NCBI RefSeq assembly: GCF_005153485.1
Contig: NZ_CP039740.1
Coordinates: 3,971,001-4,035,000, forward strand
DNA length: 64,000 bases
Origin: Pseudolabrys sp. FHR47
Lineage (GTDB): Bacteria > Pseudomonadota > Alphaproteobacteria > Rhizobiales > Xanthobacteraceae
Direction: 5' to 3'
The stretch's first letter is position 1; each line of letters begins with the position of its first letter. The position numbers and the translations under genes are program-made. Below, piece after piece: positions 16,522-25,346 of the stretch. Under the pieces are notes generated by a model. That model saw only the letters and a list, made by a program, of their open reading frames with translations. It had not been told where the DNA came from and ran no database searches.

Positions 16522-17349
16522 CTACCTGAACGTGTCGTTGTAGCGCGCGATGCAGGTCTTCAGGACCTCCTCGCCTGGACGGGTCCACCAGTCCTGCGCC
16601 GAGAAAATCTCGATCTCGGTCGGGCCCTTGTAGCCGGCAGCCTCGATCAGCCCGCGGAACCGCGGCAGGTCGATGACACCGTCGCCCGGCATACCGCGGT
16701 CGAGCAGCAGGTCCCTGGTCGGCACCAGCCAATCGCAGATGTGGTAGCCCAAGATGCGTTTCTCGCGGCCGGCACGCGCGATCTGGGCCTCGATCTCCGG
16801 GTCCCACCAGACATGATAGACGTCGATGGCGACGCCAACGTCGTCGCCGAGTTGCCCCGCCATATCGAGCGCCTGCTTCAGCGTGTTCACGCAGGCGCGG
16901 TCGCCGGCATACATCGGATGCAGCGGCTCGATGGCGAGCGGAACGCCGACCGACCGCGCGTGCGGCAGGATCGCGGCAAGCCCATCCTGCACCATCTGCC
17001 GCGCCGCGACGAGATCACGTGAACCGGACGGCAGCCCGCCAACGACCAGCACGAGACACTCCGCGCCGAGCGCCGCCGCCTCGTCCAGCGCACGCTTGTT
17101 GTCGTCGATCGCCGCCTGACGTCCCGCCGCGTCAGCGGCCGGGAACATGCCGCCGCGGCAATAGCCGGAAACCTTGAGGCCGTTGTCCTTGATCGCCTTC
17201 CCCGCGGTATCGAGACCCACCGCCGCGACCTGATCGCGCCACGGATCGACATAGGAGATGCCGAGTTTCGCGCAGGCCGCCACCGCTTCCGGCAGGTTCC
17301 ATTGCTGTCGCACGGTGGCGAGATTGATCGAGAGGCCTTCGGTTTTCAT
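16522..17349 (-). CDS. Sugar phosphate isomerase/epimerase-like TIM barrel protein
   Basis: A 275-residue protein of the xylose isomerase-like TIM barrel (AP_endonuc_2) family. Metal-binding positions fit the acidic and His residues in LAIEPLHPMYAG, VAIDVYHVWWDP, GYHICDW and the C-terminal TEIEIFS. Relatives isomerise or epimerise sugars, keto-inositols or hydroxy-acids using a divalent metal. It is the last gene of a minus-strand group whose other members (enolase superfamily, second TIM barrel, Tct transporter, Gfo/Idh/MocA) also point to sugar or sugar-acid catabolism. Confidence 0.85.
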   Translation of the reverse strand: MKTEGLSINLATVRQQWNLPEAVAACAKLGISYVDPWRDQVAAVGLDTAGKAIKDNGLKVSGYCRGGMFPAADAAGRQAAIDDNKRALDEAAALGAECLVLVVGGLPSGSRDLVAARQMVQDGLAAILPHARSVGVPLAIEPLHPMYAGDRACVNTLKQALDMAGQLGDDVGVAIDVYHVWWDPEIEAQIARAGREKRILGYHICDWLVPTRDLLLDRGMPGDGVIDLPRFRGLIEAAGYKGPTEIEIFSAQDWWTRPGEEVLKTCIARYNDTFR

Positions 17350-17366
17350 TCTGACGTTCCTTGAGA

Positions 17367-18794
17367 TCAGGCGCCGGCCAGTGCCGCGCTCGGGTTCATC
17401 GCCGACCAGTCGGGCATGACGGCGCTCGCCAGACCGCTCGCCTGCGCAATCGTGCGCAGCGAAATATCGCCGCCCTTGATCGCCAATCGAACACGCCCAT
17501 TGCCGGCGCGGGCGTAAAGATCGCCATGGGCAGCGAGAAAGGCGTCCTGCTCAGATTGCGGCGCGCCGGCCATGCCATCGACATAGTGATGACCGTTGCG
17601 CTCGACATGCGTGGCGCCGACCAGCGATGCCAGCACGAGGTCCTGCTGCACGGCGACGCCGCCTTGCGTGGTCAGATCTTCCGCGGACATGACGTAATGC
17701 CCGCCAGCGGCGCCATAGTGCGAGACGCGGGCGCTGTTGAGCAGCGCGCGATAGAAGCCCTTGCAGGACTTCGACGAGATGCCGGTATATCCGAGCGACT
17801 TCGCACGCGGAAAGATGTCGAAGTCGCTGTCGGATTCGTCGATCTCGACGGGGATGTCCTTCGCCAGCGGATGCACCGGTTTGCTCAGCGCCTCGGACCG
17901 CGCGATCGGCTGTTCTATCAACAGCAGCGATGCCTTGAGCCGCGTGAGCCGCTTGTCCTCGCCCATGCGCCGCCATAGCGCCAGCACGGCATCGACATTC
18001 TCATACTGCTCGTTGCCGTCGAGCGTTGCCTTGTAATCGCCGGCGTCGCGGTCGAGCACGGCGGCGATCTGCGCCAGACGTTCTATGTCCTCATCGACCT
18101 TGCCGCCGACCTTGAGCTTGAAATAGCGCTGGCCGTAGGCGGCGATCACCTCCTCGAGACTCTCCGGCAAGCCGTCGTCAAGACGCTTTCCTGCCGTTTC
18201 CGCGCGCGTAATCGCATCGACGAGGCCAACGGTGTGCCGCGCGGCGATGGTATCGGCAACTTTCCGCAATGACAGGAAGGCGGCGAGATCAAAACCTTCG
18301 AGATCGGGCGTCAGCGCCGCCGTGATGCCAAGGCGATTGTCACGCACCAGCGCCGCCGCCGATACGCCCTCTAGACGGCCCAACGCATCGATGATGGCGC
18401 GTTCGGTCAGCGCCTGACCGAAGGACGCAACCAGTCCGTTCAGGCCGGCCGCGGCGCATTCGGCACGATGGCCGGCATTGGCTTCGGCTGCAATACCGAA
18501 GGCGGTCTGTATACCAACCGCGATGGCATGGCGCTGTGCAATTGCCAGCGACCGGCGGAGCTGTTCGAAATTGTCCTCGTTAGTGAGGTTTGGCGACTTG
18601 TCGAACCATTTCGGCACCAGAAGCTCGGCCGAAATCCCCTCGCCTTCGCGGCCATCGGCCATGCGAATCCGCGCCCGCACGAAAAGCTGCGGCGCCTCGC
18701 GCAAGGTGACGACGCCGAACCGGAACGGCAGGCGCAAGGTCACCGGACGCTCATAGGCACGCATGTCGATCAGGCGCAGGCGCGGCGCGGTCAT
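17367..18794 (-). CDS. Enolase superfamily (mandelate racemase/muconate-lactonising-like) protein
   Basis: A 475-residue protein, longer than the usual 370-400. The barrel shows KLKVGG (the KxK-type base), LDGNEQYEN with the first metal Asp, IEQPI with the second acidic ligand and DESDSDFD with the third, then a C-terminal VERNGHHYVDG region that may carry a further catalytic residue. Members abstract the alpha proton of a carboxylate and then racemise, dehydrate or cycloisomerise. The exact reaction is unknown. It overlaps the next upstream gene (ATGA), indicating coupled translation with the TIM barrel isomerase at 18791-19618. Confidence 0.82.
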   Translation of the reverse strand: MTAPRLRLIDMRAYERPVTLRLPFRFGVVTLREAPQLFVRARIRMADGREGEGISAELLVPKWFDKSPNLTNEDNFEQLRRSLAIAQRHAIAVGIQTAFGIAAEANAGHRAECAAAGLNGLVASFGQALTERAIIDALGRLEGVSAAALVRDNRLGITAALTPDLEGFDLAAFLSLRKVADTIAARHTVGLVDAITRAETAGKRLDDGLPESLEEVIAAYGQRYFKLKVGGKVDEDIERLAQIAAVLDRDAGDYKATLDGNEQYENVDAVLALWRRMGEDKRLTRLKASLLLIEQPIARSEALSKPVHPLAKDIPVEIDESDSDFDIFPRAKSLGYTGISSKSCKGFYRALLNSARVSHYGAAGGHYVMSAEDLTTQGGVAVQQDLVLASLVGATHVERNGHHYVDGMAGAPQSEQDAFLAAHGDLYARAGNGRVRLAIKGGDISLRTIAQASGLASAVMPDWSAMNPSAALAGA

Positions 18795-19618
18795 GGCAGG
18801 CCCTCCATCACGCCGCGCACATAGCCGATAGCGCGCGCGGCGCAGGTTGGTCCGTCAGGAATGTAGACGAAGGGCTCGACGCCGAAGTCGCCGGCATAGT
18901 TCTGCTCGCGCAGCGCGCCGAAGATCGGCGCAAATTCAAGCTCGCCCTCGCCCGGCCCGCGCCGGTTGGGATCGTTGAGATGCACATGCGCGATCATGCC
19001 GGTCGGCAGCCAGCGCCGGATCGTGTCCGGCACGGATAGCGGCTCGGTCGGCGCTGCCGACGAGCAGTCGATCATGGTGCGCAGCGCCTTATTGCCGATC
19101 GCCTTGACGATTGCGGCCGCTTCCTCGACCGTATTGATATGGTCGGTCTGTCGCCGCGATAACGGCTCGATGCAATAGATAACGTCGTTCTCGGCGGCCG
19201 CCTCGCCGGCCGCGGCGAAGCAGTCGATGGCGTGCTGACGGCCCTCGGCCTCGAAACCGGGCTCCAGCTTGCGCTGGTCGGGCGAGCCATGCACCAGCAC
19301 CTTACCGCCGAGATCGGCGGCGAGCCCGCACAGATCGCGGATGACGCCGATGGTCTTTTCGCGCTGCGCCTTGTCGCGCGACGTGATCGACAGGCCGGCC
19401 GGCGCCCGCATCAGATAATGCAACCCGGTGACGACCATGCCGGCATCCGCGGCAGCGCGGCGCAATGCCGTCCGCTCGTTCGCCGTCAGCCTGTGCGGCT
19501 CGTCGCCCAGCGTGAAGGGCGAAACCTCCAGCCCGTCATAGCCAAGCTTGGCCGCCAGATCGCACTGCGCGGCAAAGGGCCGGTCGGCGATCACCTCGTT
19601 GCAGAGAGCGATCTTCAT
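18791..19618 (-). CDS. Second sugar isomerase/epimerase-like TIM barrel protein
   Basis: A 275-residue AP_endonuc_2/xylose-isomerase-like protein starting at MKIALCNEVIADRPF. Likely metal ligands lie in VIYCIEPLSRR, TMIDCSSAAP, HVHLNDPNRRGPGEG and the C-terminal FGVEPF. The frame is open 29 codons further upstream, but homology begins at the ATG at 19618, which overlaps the tctA stop. It is distinct from the barrel at 16522-17349 and shares little with it outside the fold-level motifs, so the pathway probably has two different isomerisation or lyase steps. Confidence 0.85.
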   Translation of the reverse strand: MKIALCNEVIADRPFAAQCDLAAKLGYDGLEVSPFTLGDEPHRLTANERTALRRAAADAGMVVTGLHYLMRAPAGLSITSRDKAQREKTIGVIRDLCGLAADLGGKVLVHGSPDQRKLEPGFEAEGRQHAIDCFAAAGEAAAENDVIYCIEPLSRRQTDHINTVEEAAAIVKAIGNKALRTMIDCSSAAPTEPLSVPDTIRRWLPTGMIAHVHLNDPNRRGPGEGELEFAPIFGALREQNYAGDFGVEPFVYIPDGPTCAARAIGYVRGVMEGLP

Positions 19619-21126
19619 ACACTCTTGTTCCAGCCCATCAGTCGCGTGGCCGCACGACGCACCTGCGGAATGGCGAACAGGATGATGAGCGCGGTTGTGA
19701 TCCAAAGCGCGGCGCTGATCGGGCGGGTGAAGAACGGCGTGACGTCGCCGTCGGACAGGACCAGAGCGCGCCGCAGGTTCTTGTCGAGAAGATCGCCGAG
19801 GATGATGCCGAGCACCAGAGGCGCCATCGGATATTTCATCTCGCGCAGGATGAAGCCGACAATGCCGAAGAAGATCATCACATAGACGTCGAACAGCCGC
19901 TGCGTGATGGCGTAAGGTCCGATGACGCAGAGCACGAACACCACCGGCATCAGCCGCTCGCGCGGCACTTTCAGAATGGCGAGCAGCGGCCGCGTCAGCG
20001 CCAGGCCGAACACGCCCATCGCGACGGTGGCCAGCAGCACCATCCAGACGACCTGATAAACGAAGGCCGGCGCCTCGATCATGATGAGTGGGCCGGGACG
20101 GATACCGTGAATGAACATGGCGGCAAGCAGCACCGCCGCCGGCGCCGAACCGGGCACCGCGAGCGTCAGCGCCGGAATGAGCGCACCGGGGATTGCGGCA
20201 TTGTTGCCCGTCTCGGCAGCGATCAGCCCCTCGCGCGAACCCTTGCCGAACAGTTCCTTCTCCTTGCTGGAGCGGCGCGCCGCTGCATAAGAAACCCAGG
20301 CGCCGATGTCCTCGCCGACGCCGGGAATGATGCCGATGATGGTTCCGATCAGACCCGAGCGGCCGATGGTGCGCCTGTAGCGCCAGAGATCGGCCAGGCC
20401 CGGCACGACGCGGTCGACCGTGCGCGTGGCCATTTCGGCGGCGCGCTCCTTCATCACGCTGAGGATTTCGGCGAGACCGAAGGCGCCGACCAGCGCCGGA
20501 ATGAGCGCGATGCCGCCGGCAAGATCGGAATTGCCATAGCTGAAGCGCGGCTCGGCGTGGATGCCTTCTTGCCCGATCATGGCGACCAGCAGGCCGAGGA
20601 AGCCGATGATCCAGCCTTTTAGCGCATCCTCGAACGACGTCATCTGGCCCGCGATGACGATGCCAAAGATGGCGAGCCAGAAGAATTCGTAGGAGCCGAA
20701 GCTGAGCGCGAATTCGGCCAGCATCGGCGCGACCGCGGCAAGGAAGAGCACACCGATCAGCGTGCCCAGCACCGAGGCGCTGGTGGCAAGACCCATCGCC
20801 TCGCCGGCGAGACCCTTCTTTGCCAACGGGAAACCGTCGAGCGTCGTCGCGGCATTGGCCGGTGTGCCGGGAATGTTGAGCAGGATCGCCGAGCGCGAGC
20901 CGCCATAGATGGCGCCGACATAGACAGCGATCAGGACAAGGATCGCCTGCTCCGGCACCATACGGTAGGTGAGCGTGGTCAGCAGCGCGACCGCCATGGT
21001 CGCGGTCAGACCGGGCAGCGCGCCGATGATGATGCCGATCAAAGTCGCCCAGGCGACATTGAACAGCGTCGTGACATTCGCGAATACGGCGAAGGCGGCG
21101 CCGAAGGTGACAAGTCCGTCAATCAT
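19615..21126 (-). CDS. tctA: Tripartite tricarboxylate transporter permease TctA family
   Basis: A 503-residue protein with about 11-12 membrane helices. It carries the TctA blocks GIIIGALPGLTATMAVALL near residue 34, GSRSAILLNIPGTPANAATT near residue 75 and GIIPGVGEDIGAWVSYAAAR in the middle. It is the large membrane subunit of a secondary transporter that uses an ion gradient and an extracytoplasmic binding protein to import di/tricarboxylates or sugar acids. It is 18 bases downstream of tctB and overlaps the next gene. Confidence 0.93.
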   Translation of the reverse strand: MIDGLVTFGAAFAVFANVTTLFNVAWATLIGIIIGALPGLTATMAVALLTTLTYRMVPEQAILVLIAVYVGAIYGGSRSAILLNIPGTPANAATTLDGFPLAKKGLAGEAMGLATSASVLGTLIGVLFLAAVAPMLAEFALSFGSYEFFWLAIFGIVIAGQMTSFEDALKGWIIGFLGLLVAMIGQEGIHAEPRFSYGNSDLAGGIALIPALVGAFGLAEILSVMKERAAEMATRTVDRVVPGLADLWRYRRTIGRSGLIGTIIGIIPGVGEDIGAWVSYAAARRSSKEKELFGKGSREGLIAAETGNNAAIPGALIPALTLAVPGSAPAAVLLAAMFIHGIRPGPLIMIEAPAFVYQVVWMVLLATVAMGVFGLALTRPLLAILKVPRERLMPVVFVLCVIGPYAITQRLFDVYVMIFFGIVGFILREMKYPMAPLVLGIILGDLLDKNLRRALVLSDGDVTPFFTRPISAALWITTALIILFAIPQVRRAATRLMGWNKSV

Positions 21127-21144
21127 GGTTCTTCACCGTCGGCA

Positions 21145-21657
21145 TCACGGTAGACGCACGAGGAACAGGGTTTCGAAGACGAAAGGCACAATGACCGCCG
21201 TCGCGATGGCGATGACGGCGGCGATCGCCAGCTTGATCGAACGGGCGCGGCTATCGTCGCTCGCGCGCCACTCGAAGGCGGCGATGAATGTAAAGACGAA
21301 GGTGCCGGTCGCGAGCCAGAACGGCGCATGGCCGACCAGCACGACGGCATAGACGAGGCACAATGCCAGACAGAGCACGAAGCGGAACCGCGCGGCGCGC
21401 GTTTCGACCGGGTCCGTATCGGGCGCGGCTTTCGCCGTCAGTGCGCCCGCGGCGACCGAGCGCAAAGCGAGAGCAGCGCCGAGAACGAGAATGATGAGGC
21501 CGAGCATGCCGGGAACGATGCCAGGCGCTGTCCACGGATCGATCGATCGCTCCTCGAGGCGCGGCATTCGATACGATTCGACCGCGGTTGCCGCGCCGAG
21601 CGCCGTAAGCACCAGCCCGGTGATAAGATCGGCTCTAGCGAGCGGTCTTTGCTGCAT
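21145..21657 (-). CDS. tctB: Tripartite tricarboxylate transporter small membrane subunit TctB family
   Basis: A 170-residue protein with four hydrophobic segments (about residues 10-30, 43-65, 95-115 and 118-160) and the usual TctB start LARADLITGLVLTALGAATAVESYRMPRLEER. TctB is poorly conserved, so the assignment relies on length, topology and its place directly between tctC and tctA. Confidence 0.88.
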   Translation of the reverse strand: MQQRPLARADLITGLVLTALGAATAVESYRMPRLEERSIDPWTAPGIVPGMLGLIILVLGAALALRSVAAGALTAKAAPDTDPVETRAARFRFVLCLALCLVYAVVLVGHAPFWLATGTFVFTFIAAFEWRASDDSRARSIKLAIAAVIAIATAVIVPFVFETLFLVRLP

Positions 21658-21686
21658 AAGTTAGGTCCGTCACAAACGCGAAAGAA

Positions 21687-21715
21687 CCGCGGCCCGGCAC
21701 GTTACCGGACCGCGG
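21687..21715 (-). terminator. Hairpin between tctC and tctB
   Basis: An 11-bp inverted repeat (CCGCGGTCCGG / CCGGGCCGCGG, one wobble) with a seven-base loop lies in the 74-base gap after tctC. On the transcribed strand it is followed by TTCTTT. It may act as a partial terminator or protect the tctC message. Confidence 0.6.
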
Positions 21716-21731
21716 CCGTCAGATGGAGCGA

Positions 21732-22736
21732 TCAGCGCGGCGGAATGCCGACGCTGGCCGGATCGACCTTGGCCTGCTTGCGCTCCCACAGGCCCCAGGC
21801 CGTTTCCTTCACGGCGGGCATGACCGCCGCCTTCGCGGCATCGCCCGAAACGACGGCGACGATGGCGCCGCGGGAGGTCGCGTAGGTCTTCAATGCATCC
21901 GACTTTGCGATCTTGTCGGCCCAGATCATGTCAAAGGTCTTCACCACCTCGGCCGGCACGCCTTTTGGAATGAAGATGCCGAAATAGTTGTCGGTCGCCG
22001 GGAACGTCGGGACGAACTTGGTGATCGCCGGGATTTCCGGGACGCCCTGGAGGTTCAGCGGCTTGGTCCCAACCACCGCCAGCGCGCGGATGCGCCCGGC
22101 GCGGATCATTTCCGCCTGCTCAACGGCGAGCTGCGTCGTCACCTGAGTCTCGCCGCCCGCAGTGGCGATGATGGCCGGGTTGCCGCCGTCATAGGTGACG
22201 TGCTTGGCCTCGACACCGGCGCCAGTCGAGAAGGCGCCAAGCGCGGCGCCGCCGGACGAGTTGATGCCGGCGGTGGCGACCGTCACGGTGCCCGGCTTGG
22301 CCTTCATCGCCTTGATGAGGTCGTCGAGCGTCTTGTACGGCGTGTTGGCGTTGACGCCGATCACCGATGAATTGATCACGGCGAGATAGAGGTGCCAGTC
22401 ATCGAGCTTGGTGTTGAGCAGTCCGGTCACCGCATAGGTGCCGGCATCCTTGGCCGCACCGGACGCGATCATGTAGCCGTCCTTCGGTGCTTCCAGTACC
22501 GCCTTGGTGCCGATCGAGCCCGAAGCACCGGGCTGGTTGACGATGACGACCGACTGACCGATCGCGGTTTCGATTTCCTTGCCGAGCAGACGCACGACCT
22601 GGTCGGTCGAACCGCCGGCGCCCCACGGGACGACGATGGTAATCGGCTTGGTCGGTTTCCACGGATAGTTCTGCGCCGAGGCGGCGCCAGTGAGGCCGAC
22701 GATCGCCGCGGCGGTGAGCATCAATGTACGTAACAT
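21732..22736 (-). CDS. tctC: Tripartite tricarboxylate transporter substrate-binding protein (Bug/TctC family)
   Basis: A 334-residue secreted protein. The start at 22736 gives a clear Sec signal peptide (MLRTLMLTAAAIVGLTGAAS, cleavage after ASA), and the mature part begins with the Bug hallmark PITIVVPWGAGGSTD followed by VIVNQPGASGSIG. The frame runs 25 codons further upstream, but a GGAGG-like site and the signal peptide support the chosen start. It captures the substrate in the periplasm for TctAB. Confidence 0.92.
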   Translation of the reverse strand: MLRTLMLTAAAIVGLTGAASAQNYPWKPTKPITIVVPWGAGGSTDQVVRLLGKEIETAIGQSVVIVNQPGASGSIGTKAVLEAPKDGYMIASGAAKDAGTYAVTGLLNTKLDDWHLYLAVINSSVIGVNANTPYKTLDDLIKAMKAKPGTVTVATAGINSSGGAALGAFSTGAGVEAKHVTYDGGNPAIIATAGGETQVTTQLAVEQAEMIRAGRIRALAVVGTKPLNLQGVPEIPAITKFVPTFPATDNYFGIFIPKGVPAEVVKTFDMIWADKIAKSDALKTYATSRGAIVAVVSGDAAKAAVMPAVKETAWGLWERKQAKVDPASVGIPPR

Positions 22737-22812
22737 TTGCAGTCCTCCCTTGTGTTGCCGTTTCAAAATCATGGCCGGCTTTTTGATTGCCGGCTCACAC
22801 TTGCAGTCCAAT

Positions 22813-23979
22813 TCAGGCCATGCCCTGCACCGCCAGGAATTTGCCCATACGCGATGCGGCGAGTTCGGGATCGTGCAGCACGCGCGCCTTGTCGGCGAGC
22901 TTGAACAATTCGGTGAAGTGGAGCACCGAGCGCGCGCTCTGCTGACCGCCGATCATCGAGAAGTGATCCTGCAAGCCATTGAGCCAGGCCAGGAACACGA
23001 CACCGGTCTTGTAGAAACGGGTCGGCGCCTTGAAGATGTGGCGCGACAGCGGCACGGTCGGCTCCATGATGCCGTGGAAGCCCTGCAAGTCGTTGTTGGC
23101 GAGCTTCGCGAGCCCGGCCGAAGCGGCCGGCGCGATGGCGTCGAAGATGCCGAGCAGCGCGTCGGAATGGCCCTGCTCATCGCCAGCGATGAGCTCGGCG
23201 TAATTGAAGTCGTCGCCGGTATACATGCGCACTCCTTGCGGCAGCCGGCGACGCATCACGATCTCCTTCTCCTTGGACAGGAGCGAAATCTTCACGCCGT
23301 CGATCTTCGCGGCATTGTCGGTCATGATGGCGAGACAGGTTTCCATCGCCTGCATGTGATCGGTCGAGCCCCAGTAGCCTTCGAGCGCCGGGTCGAACAT
23401 TTCGCCGAGCCAGTGAATGATCACCGGCTCCTTCACCTGGCGCAGGATGCGGCCATAGACCTTTTCGTAGTCGGCCGGCGATTTGGCGGCGCGGGCGAGC
23501 GCGCGCGACGCCATGAGGATGAGCCTGCCGCCCATGCCTTCGATGACCTCGATCTGCTCTTCGTAAGCGCGGATGATGTCGTCGAGCGTGACACGGTCAT
23601 TGGCCTCGAGATGATCGGTGCCGCAGCCGCAGCCGATCCTGGCGCCGGGGCGGCTTTTGGCCGCTTCCAGCGCATGCTTGATGAGCTGCTTGGCGCCGTC
23701 CCAGTCGAGACCGCCGCCACGCTGGGCGGTGTCCATGGCTTCGGCGACGCCGAGACCGAGGTCCCAGAGATAATGGCGGAACGCGATGGTCTTGTCCCAA
23801 TCGATAGCGACGTCGAGCCATGGATCATTATCGGCCAGCGGGTCCGCGACGACATGGGCGGCCGCATAGGCGACGCGATTGAAGCGCGCGGTGTCTTCCT
23901 TGGACGGAAACTTGATCGGCTCGCCGGTCGTGTACGGCGCGAAGGTCCGGTCGGCGGTAGGAAGCGAAATCGTCGCCAT
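22813..23979 (-). CDS. DUF993 family protein (dihydrodipicolinate synthase-like)
   Basis: A 388-residue protein. Blocks such as FRHYLWDLGLGVAEAMDTAQ, IGCGCGTDHLE, VIIHWLGEMFDPALEGYWG and KISLLSKEKE match the DUF993 family, which is thought to share the aldolase/DapA-like TIM barrel fold; the Lys in DGVKISLL is a candidate Schiff-base residue. DUF993 genes commonly travel with Gfo/Idh/MocA dehydrogenases and TIM barrel isomerases, exactly as here, which suggests a retro-aldol or decarboxylation step in sugar or polyol breakdown. The reaction itself is not known to me. Confidence 0.8.
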   Translation of the reverse strand: MATISLPTADRTFAPYTTGEPIKFPSKEDTARFNRVAYAAAHVVADPLADNDPWLDVAIDWDKTIAFRHYLWDLGLGVAEAMDTAQRGGGLDWDGAKQLIKHALEAAKSRPGARIGCGCGTDHLEANDRVTLDDIIRAYEEQIEVIEGMGGRLILMASRALARAAKSPADYEKVYGRILRQVKEPVIIHWLGEMFDPALEGYWGSTDHMQAMETCLAIMTDNAAKIDGVKISLLSKEKEIVMRRRLPQGVRMYTGDDFNYAELIAGDEQGHSDALLGIFDAIAPAASAGLAKLANNDLQGFHGIMEPTVPLSRHIFKAPTRFYKTGVVFLAWLNGLQDHFSMIGGQQSARSVLHFTELFKLADKARVLHDPELAASRMGKFLAVQGMA

Positions 23980-23997
23980 GTCTCTTTCCTTCTCGGT

Positions 23998-24074
23998 GTC
24001 ATCGTCCGCGAAAGCGGACGGTCCAGCACTTGTCTTCGCAAAGTGCTGGATGCCCCGCCTTCGCGGGGCATGAC
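23998..24074. repeat. Palindromic intergenic repeat with three hairpins
   Basis: Outer arms GTCAT (23998-24002) and ATGAC (24070-24074) enclose three stem-loops: GTCCGCGAAAGCGGAC, TCCAGCACTT paired with AAGTGCTGGA, and TGCCCCGC paired with GCGGGGCA. This layout matches the REP-like repeats scattered through Bradyrhizobium-type genomes. It lies inside the presumed operon, between the Gfo/Idh/MocA and DUF993 genes. Confidence 0.8.
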
Positions 24075-24082
24075 AGCTTCAG

Positions 24083-25243
24083 TTAAATCTTCACGTCCGG
24101 CACGTCGAGCCAGCGGCGTTCCTTCCAGCTCTTCAAGCCCAGCTCAGCGAGCTGCACGCCCTTGATGCCTTCAATGAGACCGTGGTGCCACGGCGTATCG
24201 GCGCAGACGTGACGGATGAAATCTTCCCACTGGATCTTGAACCCATTCTCGTAAACGAGATTGTCCGGCACCTCTTCCCACTGGGCGAAGAAGTTCATGG
24301 TCTGCGGCACGTCGGGATTCCAGACCGGACGCGGCGTGTTGACGCGGTGCTGCGTGAAGCACTTGGTGAGTCCGGCGACGGCCGAGCCGTGTGTCCCGTC
24401 CACCTGGAAGGTTACGAGATCGTCGCGCCGCACGCGCACATCCCACGACGAGTTCATGTGCGCGACAACACCGCCAGCCAATTGGAACGTGGCATAGGCC
24501 GCATCGTCGGCATCGGCCTTGTAGGTCTTGCCGTTTTCATCGACGCGTTCCGGAATATGCGTCGCGCCCAGACAGCTCACCGCCTCGACATTGCCGAACA
24601 GGTTGTCGAGCACGTAGCGCCAGTGGCACAGCATATCGAGAATGATGCCGCCGCCTTCGGCGAGCTTGTAGTTCCAGCTCGGCCGCTGCGCCGGCTGGCC
24701 CCAGTCGCCTTCGAACACCCAGTAGCCGAATTCACCGCGCACCGAGAGGATGCGGCCGAAGAAGCCGCTATCGCGCAGCATCTTGACCTTGCGCAGGCCG
24801 GGCAGGAACAGCTTGTCCTGCACCACGCCGTTCTTGATGCCCTTGGCCTTGGCGGCCTTGGCGGCGGCCTTCGCCTTCTCCATCGTGTCGGCGATCGGCT
24901 TTTCGCAATAGACGTGCTTGCCGGCATCGATCGCCTGCATCAGCAGGTCGGCGCGCATCTGAGTGGTCGCGGCGTCGAAGAACACTTCGTCCTTCGGGTC
25001 CTTCAGCGCGGCGGAAAGGTCGGTGGTGTAGCGTTCGATGCCGTACTGCTTGGCGAGCGCGGCGATCTTCTCGGCGTTGCGGCCGATCAGGATCGGGTCC
25101 GGCATGACACGATCGCCATTGGGCAGCACAACACCACCCTGCTGCCGGATGGCCACGATCGAGCGCACCAGGTGCTGATTGAGCCCCATGCGTCCCGTGA
25201 CGCCGTTCATAACGATGCCGAGCCTGCGGGTCGCCACGCGCAT
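24083..25243 (-). CDS. Gfo/Idh/MocA family NAD(P)-dependent oxidoreductase
   Basis: A 386-residue protein. The N-terminal Rossmann domain begins RRLGIVMNGVTGRMG, and the conserved EKP motif is present as HVYCEKPIADT near residue 110, followed by the substrate domain with GGIILDMLCHWRYVLD, whose Asp/His are in the expected catalytic positions. Members oxidise sugar or inositol hydroxyls to ketones, including the 3-keto route for glycosides. A GGAGG ribosome-binding site precedes the ATG. It is the first gene of the leftward catabolic group, directly behind a TetR-type operator. Confidence 0.88.
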   Translation of the reverse strand: MRVATRRLGIVMNGVTGRMGLNQHLVRSIVAIRQQGGVVLPNGDRVMPDPILIGRNAEKIAALAKQYGIERYTTDLSAALKDPKDEVFFDAATTQMRADLLMQAIDAGKHVYCEKPIADTMEKAKAAAKAAKAKGIKNGVVQDKLFLPGLRKVKMLRDSGFFGRILSVRGEFGYWVFEGDWGQPAQRPSWNYKLAEGGGIILDMLCHWRYVLDNLFGNVEAVSCLGATHIPERVDENGKTYKADADDAAYATFQLAGGVVAHMNSSWDVRVRRDDLVTFQVDGTHGSAVAGLTKCFTQHRVNTPRPVWNPDVPQTMNFFAQWEEVPDNLVYENGFKIQWEDFIRHVCADTPWHHGLIEGIKGVQLAELGLKSWKERRWLDVPDVKI

Positions 25244-25288
25244 TTCCTCCGAAATGTTTTTGCCGGCATCCGATGGCGCCGGCCCTTA

Positions 25289-25306
25289 AGTAACCAGACG
25301 GTTACT
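25289..25306. promoter_or_regulatory. Perfect inverted repeat, candidate TetR operator
   Basis: AGTAACC-AGAC-GGTTACT is a perfect 7-bp inverted repeat with a four-base spacer. It lies 46 bases upstream of the Gfo/Idh/MocA start and 41 bases after the stop of the adjacent TetR gene, so it is well placed to control the leftward catabolic and Tct genes. Confidence 0.7.
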
Positions 25307-25346
25307 ATCGGGCCGAAACCGGTCCCTCGTCAAGAGGCTCGGAATA

